DNA of 64,000 nt from Centroberyx gerrardi (GCF_048128805.1 NC_135998.1:30052992-30116991), one strand, 5' to 3'; positions 36,266 to 48,880 are shown, counted from the stretch's first letter. Notes: generated by a model not told the origin, from the letters alone. Made by a program: numbers and translations.

Positions 36266-36271
36266 CACGTG
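36266..36271. promoter_or_regulatory. E-box CACGTG upstream of cdk9
   Basis: Exact canonical E-box 30 bp before the upstream cdk9 ATG. Such sites bind MYC/USF-type bHLH factors; short enough to occur by chance. Confidence 0.3.
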
Positions 36272-36300
36272 AAGGCAGCACACCGTGTAGAGCTACAAGG

Positions 36301-39300
36301 ATGCAGCGAGAGAAAACTAGCAACGCCAGCGGCGCGGCTGAAAAGTATGAATATATATACATATATATTTATAAACCTTGTGTATTTTCATTGATTTAAT
36401 CATCTAGTGTCCTGTTCTGTATACAACCGTAATTTCACGCAAATGTCATGGTTTCGAATGAAGTCTTAAAAGTGTCTTCTCTTTAGGCCCGACCGGGAGG
36501 CCGCCATAATGTCCAAATACTACGATGGAGTTGAATTTCCTTTCTGTGACGAGTTCTCCAAATACGAAAAACTGGCCAAAATAGGCCAGGGAACCTTTGG
36601 GTGAGCAGTTTATAAACACCTGAACGTGTGAAAATATTCACGAATGCGTGTTGTGTGTTCGTGCAACCAGCATTAGTTAGGTTTGGGTTCATTGCAGCTA
36701 ACATTAGCATAGTTGATAACGAGGAATAAGTAAACAAAGACATAGACAAACACATCCTCTCATAATCTCTCTTCCCCCTCACATACCTAAACACACGAAC
36801 ATAAATACCTAGAAAATATAATTCAATACTTTCAAATCGTTAGGCTCTAACTTAAACTACCAAGTAGCACTTATTTTGGTAACATTTCATCCTATAAAAC
36901 TGGTTAGCTAGTTGCTTCTTCCTAATCTTATGGCCACAACTAGCCCAGATAACGTTACGTCAGTCAGTGTACACTCACCGGCCACGTCATTAAGCACACC
37001 TGCTCGTTAACAAGAATAGCCACAGGCCACAAATACTCCACTAAAAGCTCTCTTTAAAGCAGTGGTGTGCATAGGGGCATCTCACAACACTCAAGCTGTT
37101 GGCCCTTATGATAAATGGACCATAGCAACAGATGATAGGTGTACCTAATAAAGTGGCCAGTGTGTATGTTTGCTGATAAGCAAGACGGTCAGTTTTGATT
37201 ACATATTCAGTGGATTACATTGTCAAAATGAGGACTGAATAGTCTTAAGTCATTGTACAAGGTATGATTGCACAAACCACTTTAGGAGACACATTTGGCC
37301 ACACTCATACCAAAGTGTAAATGCAGTAGCACTTCCAATCCACATACAACATATATCGAAGTGGAAATATACATAATTAGTTTAAATAGCAATTGTTTAC
37401 TTAAGTAGTTTACACTATAGCTTACATAGTTTCTTCTTTTCTCCAACTGTGGATGCTCAAAATCTGCTACTCAGTCATAAGAATATTTACAGACATATTT
37501 AGCTTAATACCTGGCAGAGGCTAAGTGCTTTATTAAATGCTATCTTTTGTGTTGCAATTCTGTCCTTTGTATTCTACAGGGAAGTGTTCAAAGCAAAGCA
37601 CAGACAGACTGGGAAGAAGGTGGCATTGAAGAAGGTCTTGATGGAAAATGAGAAAGAAGGGGTAAGAGACCATTCAGAAATGCTCATGGTCAAATTATGG
37701 ATGCACCGTCATATCTGCAGACTATCTGTGTTGGCAGATATCAGCTTTAAAAAGCAATATCAGCAGAGGTCCAATATTAGTTTTACTGCCGATGTTCGTC
37801 AGATTGTGGAACTGGCATTTTTGTGACCTTTTTTTCTAGAAGTGTGTGACATATTGGTGCGTCCCTACTGCCAATGTTACATCCCCCACCCATACCCTGT
37901 GAAAATTATCCCAATACTTAATTTTGCTGACTTGTCTTTCAGTCTTTCCTTGCTGCACAAGGATAAGTGTTAACAAAATGCTGAATTTGTGTTAGTGAAT
38001 CAGTGTTAGTGTATAGTCACTGACTTTGCCTTCTGGCTGTTTTGTTCCAGTTCCCAATCACAGCTCTGAGAGAGATCAAGATCCTCCAGCTGCTGAAACA
38101 TGAGAATGTGGTGAATCTGATTGAGATCTGCCGAACCAAAGGTTGGTGTCACAACTCTCCAATCTGTGACTTTGCTACAGCAGTCAATTTATTTGTGTGT
38201 CTTTGTATTTCTTAATCACTGCTCTGGCCTACTTGTATGTGATTTGTTTGCGAGGAGCTTTTACTTGTGTGTGTGTTTGTGTGTGTGTGCAGGGCTGTAT
38301 GTTAACTTTTTTTGCACATAGCACTGGTGCTACAGAGGTTGATAGTTTTGTAGCACAGGCCACAAAATTGTAGCACGCGTATAAAACGTCTGTTACCATC
38401 TCTAAAAACAACCACAAGTAGTGCAGTTCATCACTTAAACAGGTATGTGACTGGCAAAGGACATTAATGTTGCATACAGGGCACACAAAATCCAAACCTT
38501 AACAAGAAATGTTTTCAGACAAACATTTTCTTTATTTGTCCATAATGGTAAATTGCAGGGACATAACAACTGTATACAAAACATCAATATATTACGCTTC
38601 AAATTAGGGGTGTGAATCTTTGGGAATCTCACAATTCGATTTGATTCCGATTCTTGGGTGTCCGAATCGATTCTCGATTCAAAATGATTCTCGATTCAAA
38701 ACCGATTCTCGATTGAATGAATAGAAAAGGGGGCACTATTTTCAGTCTCTTGCTCCAGTATACTGTGGGCCAAACCATTCACTGGTGTCCTTAGTCCACT
38801 GAAATACAATATGAAACATAACTGGCAATTAAGATAAATAGTCGGCAGCCTTTTTATTTTAAAAAGTTAACTGCATTAATTAATGAATAAATTAATTTGA
38901 AAGCATGCATCTTACAGTCTCCTGCCTGTATGAGAATAACAAAATGAGGGGGAGGCGGAGTGTGTTGTTATTAACGTTATGTCTCCAGCAGTGGAGAGCA
39001 GCCTCTCTGCTGCACCGTTAGCTCCGGGGAAAGCCATCGCTGTCCAAGACGCTGAGCGGGCGCAGGGTTTCTGAGGTGAAACAGACTGAGCACAGAGTTA
39101 TTTTCTTCACCTCAGAGTTGGTTTAAGTTGTTTAATGCTGCAGTGTGTGTTGGTCAGCCGGTCTCGTTTGTTACTGCTGATCGCTGCTCTGCTCTGCTAA
39201 CGTTAGTCTCTGAGTGACGGCGTAGAAAGTTCACAATATACTTCACGTTCTTCTCGCAAAGGTAATTATTTAGTCATTAGATCAAAACATGTTTGCAACC

Positions 39301-42300
39301 GCTTGCCTTTTTTGAAGATGAACTACAATATAACTCTAGCGTGTGCGCGCTGTAGACTGTCCGGGTGCTGCACTGCCCTCGGAGGAAACGGCGTAGAGGC
39401 AACCGCATAGGAATTATGGGATTGTTCCCTAGGAATTGTGGGAATTGGTGTTGGATGTATGGACTCTACGCAGCCGGGGACATGATTTTTAATCGCACGA
39501 TAGACTACAACTACCAAGTAGAACAGCGATGCGCCATCGATTCACCTCACACACAAACAAGCACACAAACCCTCACTTCACACAAACAAGCGGCTCCACA
39601 CACACACGCAAAACTGTATCGCACGGGTGCTACTGCGGTAAATTCATTCATCGCACAGACCGATTTTTTTTTTTTTTTGGTGTGTGTGTGTGTCTACACC
39701 CTCCTACCTGCATGCATTTTGCTTACCATGTACAACTTTTAGATCAAAGTACACTGTTATGCATTGTTGCACAAACACAATGACTAGATTACTTTTTAAC
39801 CAGACACTTCAGTCTACTTTCTCCTTAGTTTTGGCTCTACTGATTCAAAAATGGAACCGAGCTCAGTCTTTGTATTCTGTGCTTTTTAGGTTTAACCAAA
39901 TAATATCAAAACTGAGTGCCAAAAAATGTTAGGATGGTTTTTCCAACTTTTGACACTCTTAATTTTCAGAGAAACCAAGAAATAACAAAAGCAATCCGAT
40001 GTATTGTTGCAGACGTGCTACTAGAGTTAAATGTGACACTGTGGTCATTTGGACCTTCATCAGACATATCACTGTCAAGGGTCATTTATAAGCATAAACT
40101 AACAAAGGAAGTGTTAACATTGACGTTATGACAGTGTCATTTGTGTGTGTATGTGTGTGCAGTCCTCAGAATAAGGTAAATTGTTTTTCAGCCTTTATTT
40201 ACAGCGGTTCATCGACCATGCAAACTCTGGGGTTTAGTTACTCTTTAAGCACCAACACTGTTATACACACTGATATTCACACCTGTGAGCTGGTAGCAGC
40301 ACTGAAGACACTGATATAAATTCTATCCATGTATATATTCTCTATTTAAAAAAATGTATTGTAACTTTCGACTCGTGAATGTGTACATGTCTCTCATCAG
40401 TTTAGTCTGTAGACCTGTTCATTCATTCATCTCCCCTCTATCCTTCTACCAGCCACTCAGTTCAACAGATACAAAGGCAGCATCTACCTGGTGTTTGACT
40501 TCTGTGAGCACGACCTGGCCGGGCTGCTGAGCAACGCCAACGTCAAGTTCACCTTGGCAGAGATCAAGAAGGTGATGCAGATGCTGCTCAACGGACTGTA
40601 CTACATCCACAGAAACAAGGTGAGGCATTACCGACGGAGGAATGAGTTTTGTTTTGTCACTGAGGCCTTTGATAGTTTTAAGATTTGCAACAACAATATA
40701 CATATGACACTACTGCGGTGTACACCAGTGCGCTGAAGTGAGAAAGGCATTGATGCTTGTGCAAGGATAAAGCTCACACTGAACTTGCTGAACTCTATTC
40801 AGTTGTTCTCATTGGTGCAGAAGGATGCCATCTGTTTTACTCACAACTGAAATAAGTGTTAATTATTTGGGATTTGCCAGAATATGGCTCCGTTTGGTGG
40901 CATACTGCATCTCCTACTCAACATCAAGTCGGCATCCCAAATTTAACGAGACAGGTTATCCTCTCGCTCCCAAATCATCTCTATGGAGGATTTTAAACTT
41001 TCTAACACAGAACTGGTTAAAATCCCCCGGACACCAGGATGCTTCTACTTTTGAGCCCTGATGCACCATAAAGCAGCGCTTGTATTTGAGCTCGTGTCAG
41101 TTTCTTTAAAGCAGAATAAATGACTTGTCGCCTCTCTCTTGGACCAGATCCTCCACAGAGACATGAAGGCAGCCAACGTGCTCATCACCAGAGACGGTGT
41201 GCTGAAGCTGGCTGACTTTGGCTTGGCGCGAGCCTTCAGCCTGGCTAAAAACAGCCAGGGTAACCGCTACACCAACCGCGTGGTCACGCTCTGGTACAGA
41301 CCGCCAGAGCTGCTGCTAGGTAAGAGACGACTTGGACTCGGTCCGGCAGCTAATTTCACATGTAGCCTGGCAGAATCACCATGGTCCGTTAGCTCACTGT
41401 GGTCTTTCCTGGTTGCAAAATGATTTCAAGGAGAATATCTCTTTGACCACTCTTTCCATTGCACTTGTAGAATAGAAATGATTGTAGTTGAGTAATCAAG
41501 GAGCCACTTGATTATCAACACAGAATCTTTGCTGTATTTTCTACAACAGGGTCTGATATTAACACACGCTAACCTCCAAATGCATGTAAAATTGGCAGTA
41601 ACTTCAAGATTATAACATTTGAATGCCTTGGTTTACATACAGTCTTTGGTCTTTACCTGTTCCCAGACTTTGTTTCTGCTGGCCACTGTATATTCTCCCC
41701 AGATAGTCCCCAGATCCCATTTTTGGGGTTAGGGTTTGGTGCAGCCTAGATCAACCCTTGTGCAGATTTATTTGAATGTGGTCCCTAATAAAGCCTGTTT
41801 TTTTTTTTTTTTTTTGGTAGGCGAGCGAGACTATGGTCCCCCCATTGACCTGTGGGGCGCAGGCTGTATCATGGCGGAGATGTGGACCAGAAGTCCCATC
41901 ATGCAGGGGAACACAGAGCAGCACCAGCTTACTCTGATCAGCCAGCTTTGTGGTTCCATCACCGCTGAGGTAAGATGTGGTCATAAGCGAAAACTAAATT
42001 TTAAGTTGAAGTTGCATTACTTTTCCTTAGAAATGACTATGTGCTTACAAATAACATCCTTTTTAAAATTGAAATCTGTTCTTTCTTAACTGTATCCTGA
42101 ACCGTGTTCTCCTTCTGTAAGGTTTGGCCTGGTGTGGACAAGAAATACGAGCTCTACCAGAAAATGGAGTTGCCTAAAGGCCAGAAGCGGAAAGTGAAGG
42201 ATCGTCTCAAAGCCTACGTCAAAGACCCCTACGCCCTAGACCTGATCGACAAGCTCCTGGTCCTGGACCCATCGCAGCGCACAGACAGCGACGACGCACT

Positions 42301-42487
42301 CAACCACGACTTCTTCTGGTCCGACCCCATGCCGTCCGACCTAAAGAACATGCTCTCCACCCACAACACCTCCATGTTCGAATATCTGGCCCCGCCCCGA
42401 CGGAGAGGCCACATGCCCCAGCAGCAGCCCAATCAGAACAGAAACCCGGCCACCACAAGTCAGACTGAGTTTGATCGCGTGTTTTAG
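36301..42487 (+). CDS. cdk9: Cyclin-dependent kinase 9, P-TEFb catalytic subunit (8 coding exons, 394 aa)
   Basis: Ser/Thr kinase that with cyclin T forms P-TEFb and phosphorylates the RNA polymerase II C-terminal domain and pausing factors in the nucleus. Coding exons: 36301-36344, 36487-36600, 37580-37661, 38051-38141, 40453-40619, 41148-41319, 41821-41969, 42122-42487. All GT-AG; phases join to 394 codons plus TAG. Counting from the internal ATG at 36509 ([15 protein letters not shown]) the protein is 372 aa, the human length. On that count: glycine loop GQGTFG 26-31, catalytic lysine K48 (VALKK), HRDMKAAN with D149, DFG at about 167, T-loop Thr186 ([16 protein letters not shown]), C-terminal tail ending TEFDRVF. 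The upstream ATG adds 22 residues ([22 protein letters not shown]) across the first junction; use of either or both starts is undecided. Divergent from fpgs. Confidence 0.97.
37696..37867. mobile_element. hAT-like MITE in cdk9 intron 3
   Basis: Ends TATGGATGCACCGTCATATC and, inverted, TAGGGACGCACCAATATGTC; same TAGGGATGCACCGAT family as the element at 26266. 172 bp, located 35 bp after the exon 3 donor. Target duplication not clear. Confidence 0.65.
38605..39550. mobile_element. Probable hAT-type element in cdk9 intron 4
   Basis: Starts TAGGGGTGTGAATCTTTGGG and is followed by repeated GATTCTCGATT words, a pattern seen at the ends of fish hAT elements. The interior turns GC-rich near 39000-39250. 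The right end is uncertain; a degenerate inverted GGTGAATCGAT occurs near 39536-39546. No transposase recognised. Confidence 0.45.
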
Positions 42488-42959
42488 CGGAACAGTAAGG
42501 AAAGACGTGGGCGAACAGTTCGGCTCATCAGACATTTGCTCCGCCACAAATGACAAACTCCGTCATCCAGCCGGCCTGATGTGGAGGGGAGCTGTGGCGT
42601 TCATTCCTGGTTGAGGCGGGGATGTCTCTACAGGCTTTTTGTTCACTGTTCCTACCTTGCTCTGCACTGTTATGTTGCTCTGACCACTCAGAGTGTTCTG
42701 GTAGAGCTTGGACTTAGGACTATTTCAATAGCGTGTTCCCCTCATTTGTTTTTGTTTGGCCGCTTGTATGTTTGTTTGCACGGCCGATCCTGTCTGAAAG
42801 AGGATGGATGTTGCTCGGGGTTAAACAAGGAGAGGACAATATAATTTGGAGCACAACATGTGCAGTCAGTATTTCAGTGTTATGCACACTTTTTTTTCTA
42901 GCAGGTAATAATAACAGTGATGTGATATCTTATTGCACCCAGTAGGGAAATTCTCTCTT

Positions 42960-43140
42960 CACATTTCTCCTCCAGTGGGAGGTCAGAGGTCAGGCTCAGC
43001 TACAGGACAGCAGCCTGGAGCTGGTAGGGATTCAGTCTTGCTGGAGGAAGCTTCAGCAGGGTGGATGACAGGGGTTTGAACTAGGGACTTTTGGGTGGTG
43101 GATGTCTCCCTACTCACTGTGCCACCCTGCTGTTCAGCTA
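42960..43140 (-). mobile_element. tRNA-like SINE fragment in cdk9 3' region
   Basis: On the minus strand: GGTGGCACAGTGAGTAGGGA, then CCCTAGTTCAAACCCCTGTC, which resemble the A and B boxes of the teleost SINE head with GGCACAGTGG and GGTTCGAACCCC. A body of about 90 bp follows. Diverged. Confidence 0.45.
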
Positions 43141-43387
43141 CATACCAAAATATACCATTCTGACTCTCCTTTGCTTCGTTCTAGAGAAGTTACTGAAGCA
43201 GAGACAAATATTCAACTCCAGCTCCTTATTAAAAAGCAGTAATCAGTAGTTGTGAATATTCTGACTTGAATTGATATTCATGAGTTTTCAGCCTAGCCAT
43301 TTGCCCACCTGCTACGTTAACACTGAGGTCTGCCTGCCAGGCATGAGTGTTGACTGCAGAGGCTAAAAATATAAGAAAACTTGTGTA

Positions 43388-43420
43388 TATCATATATATA
43401 TATATATATATCTATATATA
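43388..43420. repeat. (TA)n microsatellite
   Basis: AT dinucleotide array in the probable cdk9 3'UTR, just before a candidate AATAAA. Confidence 0.95.
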
Positions 43421-44994
43421 GAAAATAAATGTTTTGCTTCTTTTCTGAGCCTGCATCCTAATCCTCTATCCATTGATATAACAGGATTTAAAGTGAAGGA
43501 TACACCGATACCAGTACTGATGTGGGATAAAACCAGACTAAATAAGGGTCTGAGAATTTCCCCAATACAGAAATCCCACACATGTAACATGTTATAAAAA
43601 ACTTGACCATAATGCTCAGAATTATCATCAGCAGTCAAAAACCATTGATGCATCTCTATTTAATACTGTTGCATTTGCATAACATGGAGTGGTGATTTCA
43701 GCCTCGCACACTGGACCAATGTTTTGAATATTTGAAGGAATAAGTTCTTTAAATTGTTCTTCATTCACATAGTGTTTTTTTCTGATTACTATGAAACGGA
43801 GCATATGGGATGCACATCCTAAAAAGTAAAAGCAAGATTCAAGTTCAGTGACTTTAGATTGTTAGTTCTGGCTCTGGAATGGGGAATGAAACTAATATTT
43901 AAATTTTGATAAAACTCAGTGGAAAATCCAGCTTGCTGATATGCAGCTGAGGACGCCATGGACACATGTCCAAAAGTTTAAAACACCAAGTACCTAGAAT
44001 TATTCTTTGAAAAGTACTGCGCCCTACACAACAGTCAGTTAAAACTGTCTTGAGGTTTTGTAATGTGGCTGAATTTTTTTTTTTTTTTTTTCACATTTCC
44101 TTTGTATGATCATAATGGTGTCGACTATTTTTGTATTCTACATCTGATAGGAAAATAAACTTCACTGAAGCCAGAGACAAACGTGTCACTGTTGTGGGTA
44201 TATTGGACGCCCTGTAGATGCAACATGAGACTATTCTGGAGTGTATGAAACATTGATGAACTCCCACCAGTAGATGGCAGTATCCTATTAAATAGGAGCC
44301 ATACTTATCGCTACTTGTCAACACCCTTAACAAATCTCATAGGAAAATAGCTGCTTGAGTTCTAGCAAGAATAAAATGAAGGGAAAAGCTTTAGACATTC
44401 TATCCGCATATTTTAGCTCTTTATCCCTATTAGCAGGCGTAGCGAATGTTTAAAACATGTTCAGGGGCGGTGTGTCATCTGTCATTCACAAATGACTAGT
44501 CACAAAACGTCTAGTGCTGATTTGCCTTCTTCCCACTCATGAAAGAGAAATAATTACACTGAATGCCACTTCTACGTGACAGAAACCGCATTAATTAAAG
44601 GTACGTGCCACTATGGCCAAATTTCATGGAACTTTGAGGGAGTATTGAACTGATTTTAGAAGCAGAAAGGAGAGGGGGGCATTAATCAAATCATGTATTT
44701 TGTATGACGGACTAGAGAAAAGGAATAATCCTTGCTGCAATGAAACAGAAAGCCTTAATTATCCCATCCTACTAAATCTGCAGCAGTGAAAACATTTGAA
44801 AATCATATGAACAGTCGGCTTGTAGACTCATTTGTCAATATGCATGTATCTGTTAAGTGCACGTATGTCACATGGATCACCTCAGGCCCGTCGTTTTATT
44901 CCTCCCAGCCTGTGTGCCGGTGTCAAACTGGAGCTCTAAACAGATGATGGATTGCTCTTTTAGTTCCAGAGCTACTCTGCTGTCACTTCTACTG

Positions 44995-45045
44995 AAGAGG
45001 GGGGAGGGGGGGGAGAGAGAGAGAGAGGGGGTGGGGGGGGGTGCT
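44995..45045 (+). repeat. G-rich tract with G-quadruplex potential
   Basis: Several runs of five or more G within about 45 bases, separated by short GA-rich loops. Fits the simple G4 pattern; no gene assigned. Confidence 0.75.
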
Positions 45046-45522
45046 GGATGTGCTGTGCGGTGACAACGACGACAACAACAACGAACATAAATTAGGAAGC
45101 GCTCCGGCGGACAGATGGGCCTCTGGTCGCAGCCGCCTGCATGCAAATGGACTTCCAGCTCCTTCGCCATAGAAACGGCACTATTGATTATCTGTGCAAA
45201 GGAGAGGCCAAAGATGCGAAATGATGGCGTGTTTAAGTTGGGCCGAGGTTGTGAACTGGCTCAGGGTTTTGACAGGCTGAGGTGGGGGCGCTCAGGGTTT
45301 GTTTAGGATCAAGTGCCACGGCAGTTTAGATTCACAAGGGCCTAAATCTAGATTTCCTCTCTAGGACATTGCAGGGCATGAAAAAAAATCTCTGCCATGT
45401 TGTGTGAAGTTCTGTTAGGTAGAAGGTGATTTTTTTTATATCTGAACAGTTTGCCGCATACTTTGCATTTGTGCAGAGTAAAGTGGAGCCAAAACCCCCA
45501 CCCCCAATTCTTTGTACTTGAG

Positions 45523-45553
<31 letters not shown>

Positions 45554-45558
45554 GTCTT

Positions 45559-45775
45559 ACTTAAGTCACTTTTGGGGTATTGACATAGACTTACATTCAT
45601 TTCCTGGAGACTTACCCTAACCCTAACCCTAACCCTAACCTTAACCCTACCCTAACCACTGACCCAAAAATCTGCTTTTTACCAATTGGGGACACGGCTT
45701 TTGTCCCCAGTTGCACAAGCCGTCCCCAATCAACTGGTCTTAAGTCTGGTGTGTGTCCCTGAAAGTGACTTAAGT
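45559..45775. repeat. Inverted-repeat element with internal telomere-like array
   Basis: Perfect 14-bp ends ACTTAAGTCACTTT (45559-45572) and AAAGTGACTTAAGT (45762-45775). Inside, 45613-45657 is a CCCTAA array (about 4.5 clean units plus variants). CA microsatellites flank both sides (45527-45553, 45782-45800). The words around the array (CATTTCCTGGAGACTTACCC) occur in a dispersed fish repeat, so the telomere-like motif is part of the element. Confidence 0.7.
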
Positions 45776-47545
45776 CATACCCACACACACACACACACAC
45801 AGACACACACTTTTCTGTTTTTGTATTTTGATGCATTTGATGCTTTTGCTCTGCTGTGTGGATTTCTATTACTTCTCATTAACTGTTATATGTTTTAATA
45901 TTTCTATATATCATGGGTTGTGATATTGATGTATGAAACATACTTTAAAACAATATATTTTTTTCATTTTATGTCACTGACAATGATTGAGATACTCCAG
46001 GAACAGTAATGATATTTAAAAGAAACACAGATGCCACGACGATGATCATACTTGCAGTTTATTAATAATCATCATACATGCAGGCTACAGAAGACACTAA
46101 TGTTAGCATTACTGTGTGTTTTCCTTTTAACTGTAAGGGGTAGAAATTCAGTGCAGCTTTTGTTGTGCACAAAATAGAAGAAATAAACAAATAAAGTGAA
46201 CATGACCACAATTACAAGGTTTGACAAATTTTGATCAGAGTTGGTCCTTGATTCAGTCTTGTCTGAACAAACTTACAGGGGAATATCAGTTCATTTAAAC
46301 ATCCATTCATATGGTCAGATGTTCAGAAACTGTACTGTACAAACAATCACACACTACTAGGGTGACTGACTTTTCTGCTACCAAAGATATGCTATCATAG
46401 TTAAGACTCCTCACTTTGTCATGGTATGGAGTTTCCTTGGTGGCCGGACCGCAAATGCCTGCCTCTGAGCAAATGGGATGTGGTTACACACACAGTTACA
46501 ATGCTTCCGTGACAGCTACATGTGTACCGCACAGTGTTCACAGGTCGTTGTAGGGTCAGGGGACAGGAGTGTCACACAACCGTGTTCACAATGCAAATCA
46601 ATAGGGAATATAGATGATAAAGCCAGTCCCTGCACGGCTTCGATAAAGCACCTCTTCTGTCTGTGAAGTTGTTATCACACCTGGAGCTCCTTCCCCTCCG
46701 CTATTCTTCTACCACCTTCTAGTAATGTGCTCTCCCTGGTTGTTACCTTGTTATCTGCCTGCGAGTCGTCTTCCACCCCTGCTCCCTCAAAGTTAAGGGC
46801 TTTTCTTCCTCTAATGCCTATTCTAAGCATTTGAGGGTGTAACCGACATGCTGGACCAGCCTCAGATACTACTGCTAGATAGCTCAGGTGGGATCTATTC
46901 CCCTCTGTCAGCTGTCTTTGCTAGTTGTCACATGGTTTTTATGCACAGGATGTAATGTAATGAAACTGTGGTTTTGCAGGTAGGCTCCTTTAAAATACAA
47001 TTTGGGACTTTATTGACCATCTAAATTTCGTGTACATTCAAATATGTTCTTGAAGAATATGTATTTTACATGGAAAATAATGTTTTTGTAACTCATCATC
47101 ATTCAATAGCCCAGTGTGTACTAATATTACAAATGAAAACAAAACTTTTGCAGCCTAAAAGTTCATGTAAAACCCATCATTTGCTGTCACGTATTGTCAA
47201 CTAATTAATTTTAGAGTGGAAAAATGCCTTTAATCCATTAAATAAATATGTAAATGAAGCCAGTAGTAGATTACCATAAAGTAATTACAGGTTGGACCTT
47301 TAAGTGTTGGTCTCAACTAGACCGGTAATAATCGCTACTGAAGTGGACTGATACTGATATTGACTACAACATATTATGATATACTGTAACATATGCCAAG
47401 GTTTAAGTGACATATGAACAAATATCATGTGTAATCAGTTTTGATGTTAGTGGAGTAGGTTAAGGTGTTGGTGCTCAATGCTGTAGTCATAATTAACCCT
47501 GCTTCTGAAAACTGAAAATCACAAAGTTTCGTCCTTCATTTAGAG

Positions 47546-47879
47546 CAGTGGTTCTCAACGAGGGGTCCGGGGACCTCCAGGGGTCCTTGAGGGGGTTCCA
47601 GGGGGTCCCCAGCAAATTGATGAATTGTTAAACTTCTCCATTATTTCATTTGTTAACACAGTTAGAGAATGTAGAAGAATGACTGTTTTGATCATAGTTT
47701 CACTGTTATCTCTCTACCTACAATACAGATAGTCATGGAATTCTGGACAAAATCATATCTGACAATAAAAATATTCTCAGATTTGGGTCCGAGAGACAAA
47801 ATCTCATCAAATGGGGGTCTGTGGCTCTAATGTGGACTAAATTAGGGGTCCTTGATATGAAAAGGGTTGAGAATCACTG
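47546..47879. mobile_element. hAT-type MITE, copy 1, with TSD
   Basis: Ends CAGTGGTTCTCAACG and, inverted, CAGTGATTCTCAACCC. Flanking octamers ATTTAGAG (47538-47545) and CTTTAGAG (47880-47887) match at 7 of 8. CAGTGGTTCTCAA is a classic hAT terminus. 334 bp, non-coding. Confidence 0.9.
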
Positions 47880-48179
47880 CTTTAGAGTAATAATAATTGT
47901 ACCACCATACACACAAACAGCAAGTACAGGTGTCACTCATGCTTGCAGGAAACACAGCTAATTCAACACAGCATCCAATTCCAAATGCTAATTTTGAAAC
48001 AAGATAATGAACTTGCTTTCACACTATATTTTGGCAGGAGGTGTTTGCCAGCATGGTAACACTTTCTTCACATATCCTACTTGCGTCAATCTTGACAAAT
48101 TCACTTTTGGCAGGCAGGAGAGACTCTCGTACTCTCTCCATCACTCTCTTTTCCCTCTCTTTCTCCCCCCACTCCCCAC

Positions 48180-48400
48180 CCCCACACCCCTTTTAATCCT
48201 AGCCAGCGGCGGCTGTATGTGGCTGATGGCATCCGGCGCGCGGGGCACCACACGCGAAAGGGGTCCTGTCACTCACTCGAGGCGGCCATATGTGTGCCTG
48301 CGTGAGCTCCGTGCCAGCGGCGGGCCGCCTCTGCCAGAAGACATTAGGGAAGCAGCAGGGTGTCATTAAGGCGGCGCGATGATTGATTAACCGTAAATCG
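48180..48400. other. Candidate conserved non-coding element A
   Basis: Non-repetitive, CpG-containing sequence in an AT-rich gene-free region, ending with GGCGCGATGATTGATTAACC, a TALE/homeodomain-like site cluster. No plausible coding frame. Conservation is not shown; inferred from composition and motif density. Confidence 0.35.
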
Positions 48401-48529
48401 TGAGCATAAGACCTACCAATCCCAATGCCTACCTCTCCCTCTGCACACCAACACACTCACACGTACACACACACACCCGTGCAGACACGCATGTGCATAT
48501 GGACTTGTACACGCTCACACAAATACATA

Positions 48530-48880
48530 TGAAGTCACGTAGGGAGCGGGATGGAGACAGAGGGAGCCCCCTGCAGATGCGGGGGTGTAATTGCATTAGC
48601 CGCCCAGTAGGGAGAGGATGAGCTCGGGTTGCTCTGAAATGAACACAGTCAGGGGGCCACATCGAGCCATTAGTGGCACTCCAGCCTTTTCTCCTCTGCT
48701 TTCACTCCTGAGGGCGGACTTCATCTGCTGCTTCCCCACGCGGCAGAGAGAGCTGCTGGGAGCTAATGGCAGCTTACGGTTACTGATGCCGTCCTCGCCC
48801 GGACGCCTTTCTGCAGGGTTTGAGAGGCTGGCTTTGAAGTGGAGCGGTGAGACTCGAGCCGAGACGGGTTTTCAGAGTGA
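48530..48880. other. Candidate conserved non-coding element B
   Basis: Unique mixed-composition sequence with TGTAATTGCATTAGCCGCCC and GAGCTAATGGCAGCTTACGG, homeodomain-type TAAT/ATTA words in a GC-rich setting. Immediately left of a hAT copy. No gene similarity. Confidence 0.35.

Larger units (their letters stand above)
35148..36300. promoter_or_regulatory. Shared fpgs/cdk9 head-to-head promoter interval
   Basis: The 1,153 bp between the two start codons. Near fpgs there is a perfect CArG-type box CCAAATATGG at 35177-35186 and a perfect CRE TGACGTCA at 35209-35216, followed by GC-rich sequence to about 35280. Near cdk9 there is an E-box CACGTG at 36266-36271, about 30 bp before the upstream ATG. 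A (TTA)n microsatellite at 35958-36004 lies in the middle. Sites are exact consensus matches; use is inferred. Confidence 0.5.
42488..44170 (+). other. Probable cdk9 3'UTR
   Basis: Non-coding sequence after the cdk9 TAG. Candidate AATAAA signals occur at 43424-43429 (followed by T/G-rich sequence) and 44154-44159. A tRNA-like SINE fragment on the minus strand lies at about 42960-43140 and a (TA)n tract at 43388-43420. Which polyA site is used cannot be told. Confidence 0.45.

Noticed and set aside
45613-45657. Telomere repeat as a chromosome-fusion scar
   Set aside because: It lies inside a short inverted-repeat element flanked by CA arrays and shares context with a dispersed fish repeat; a fusion is not needed to explain it.
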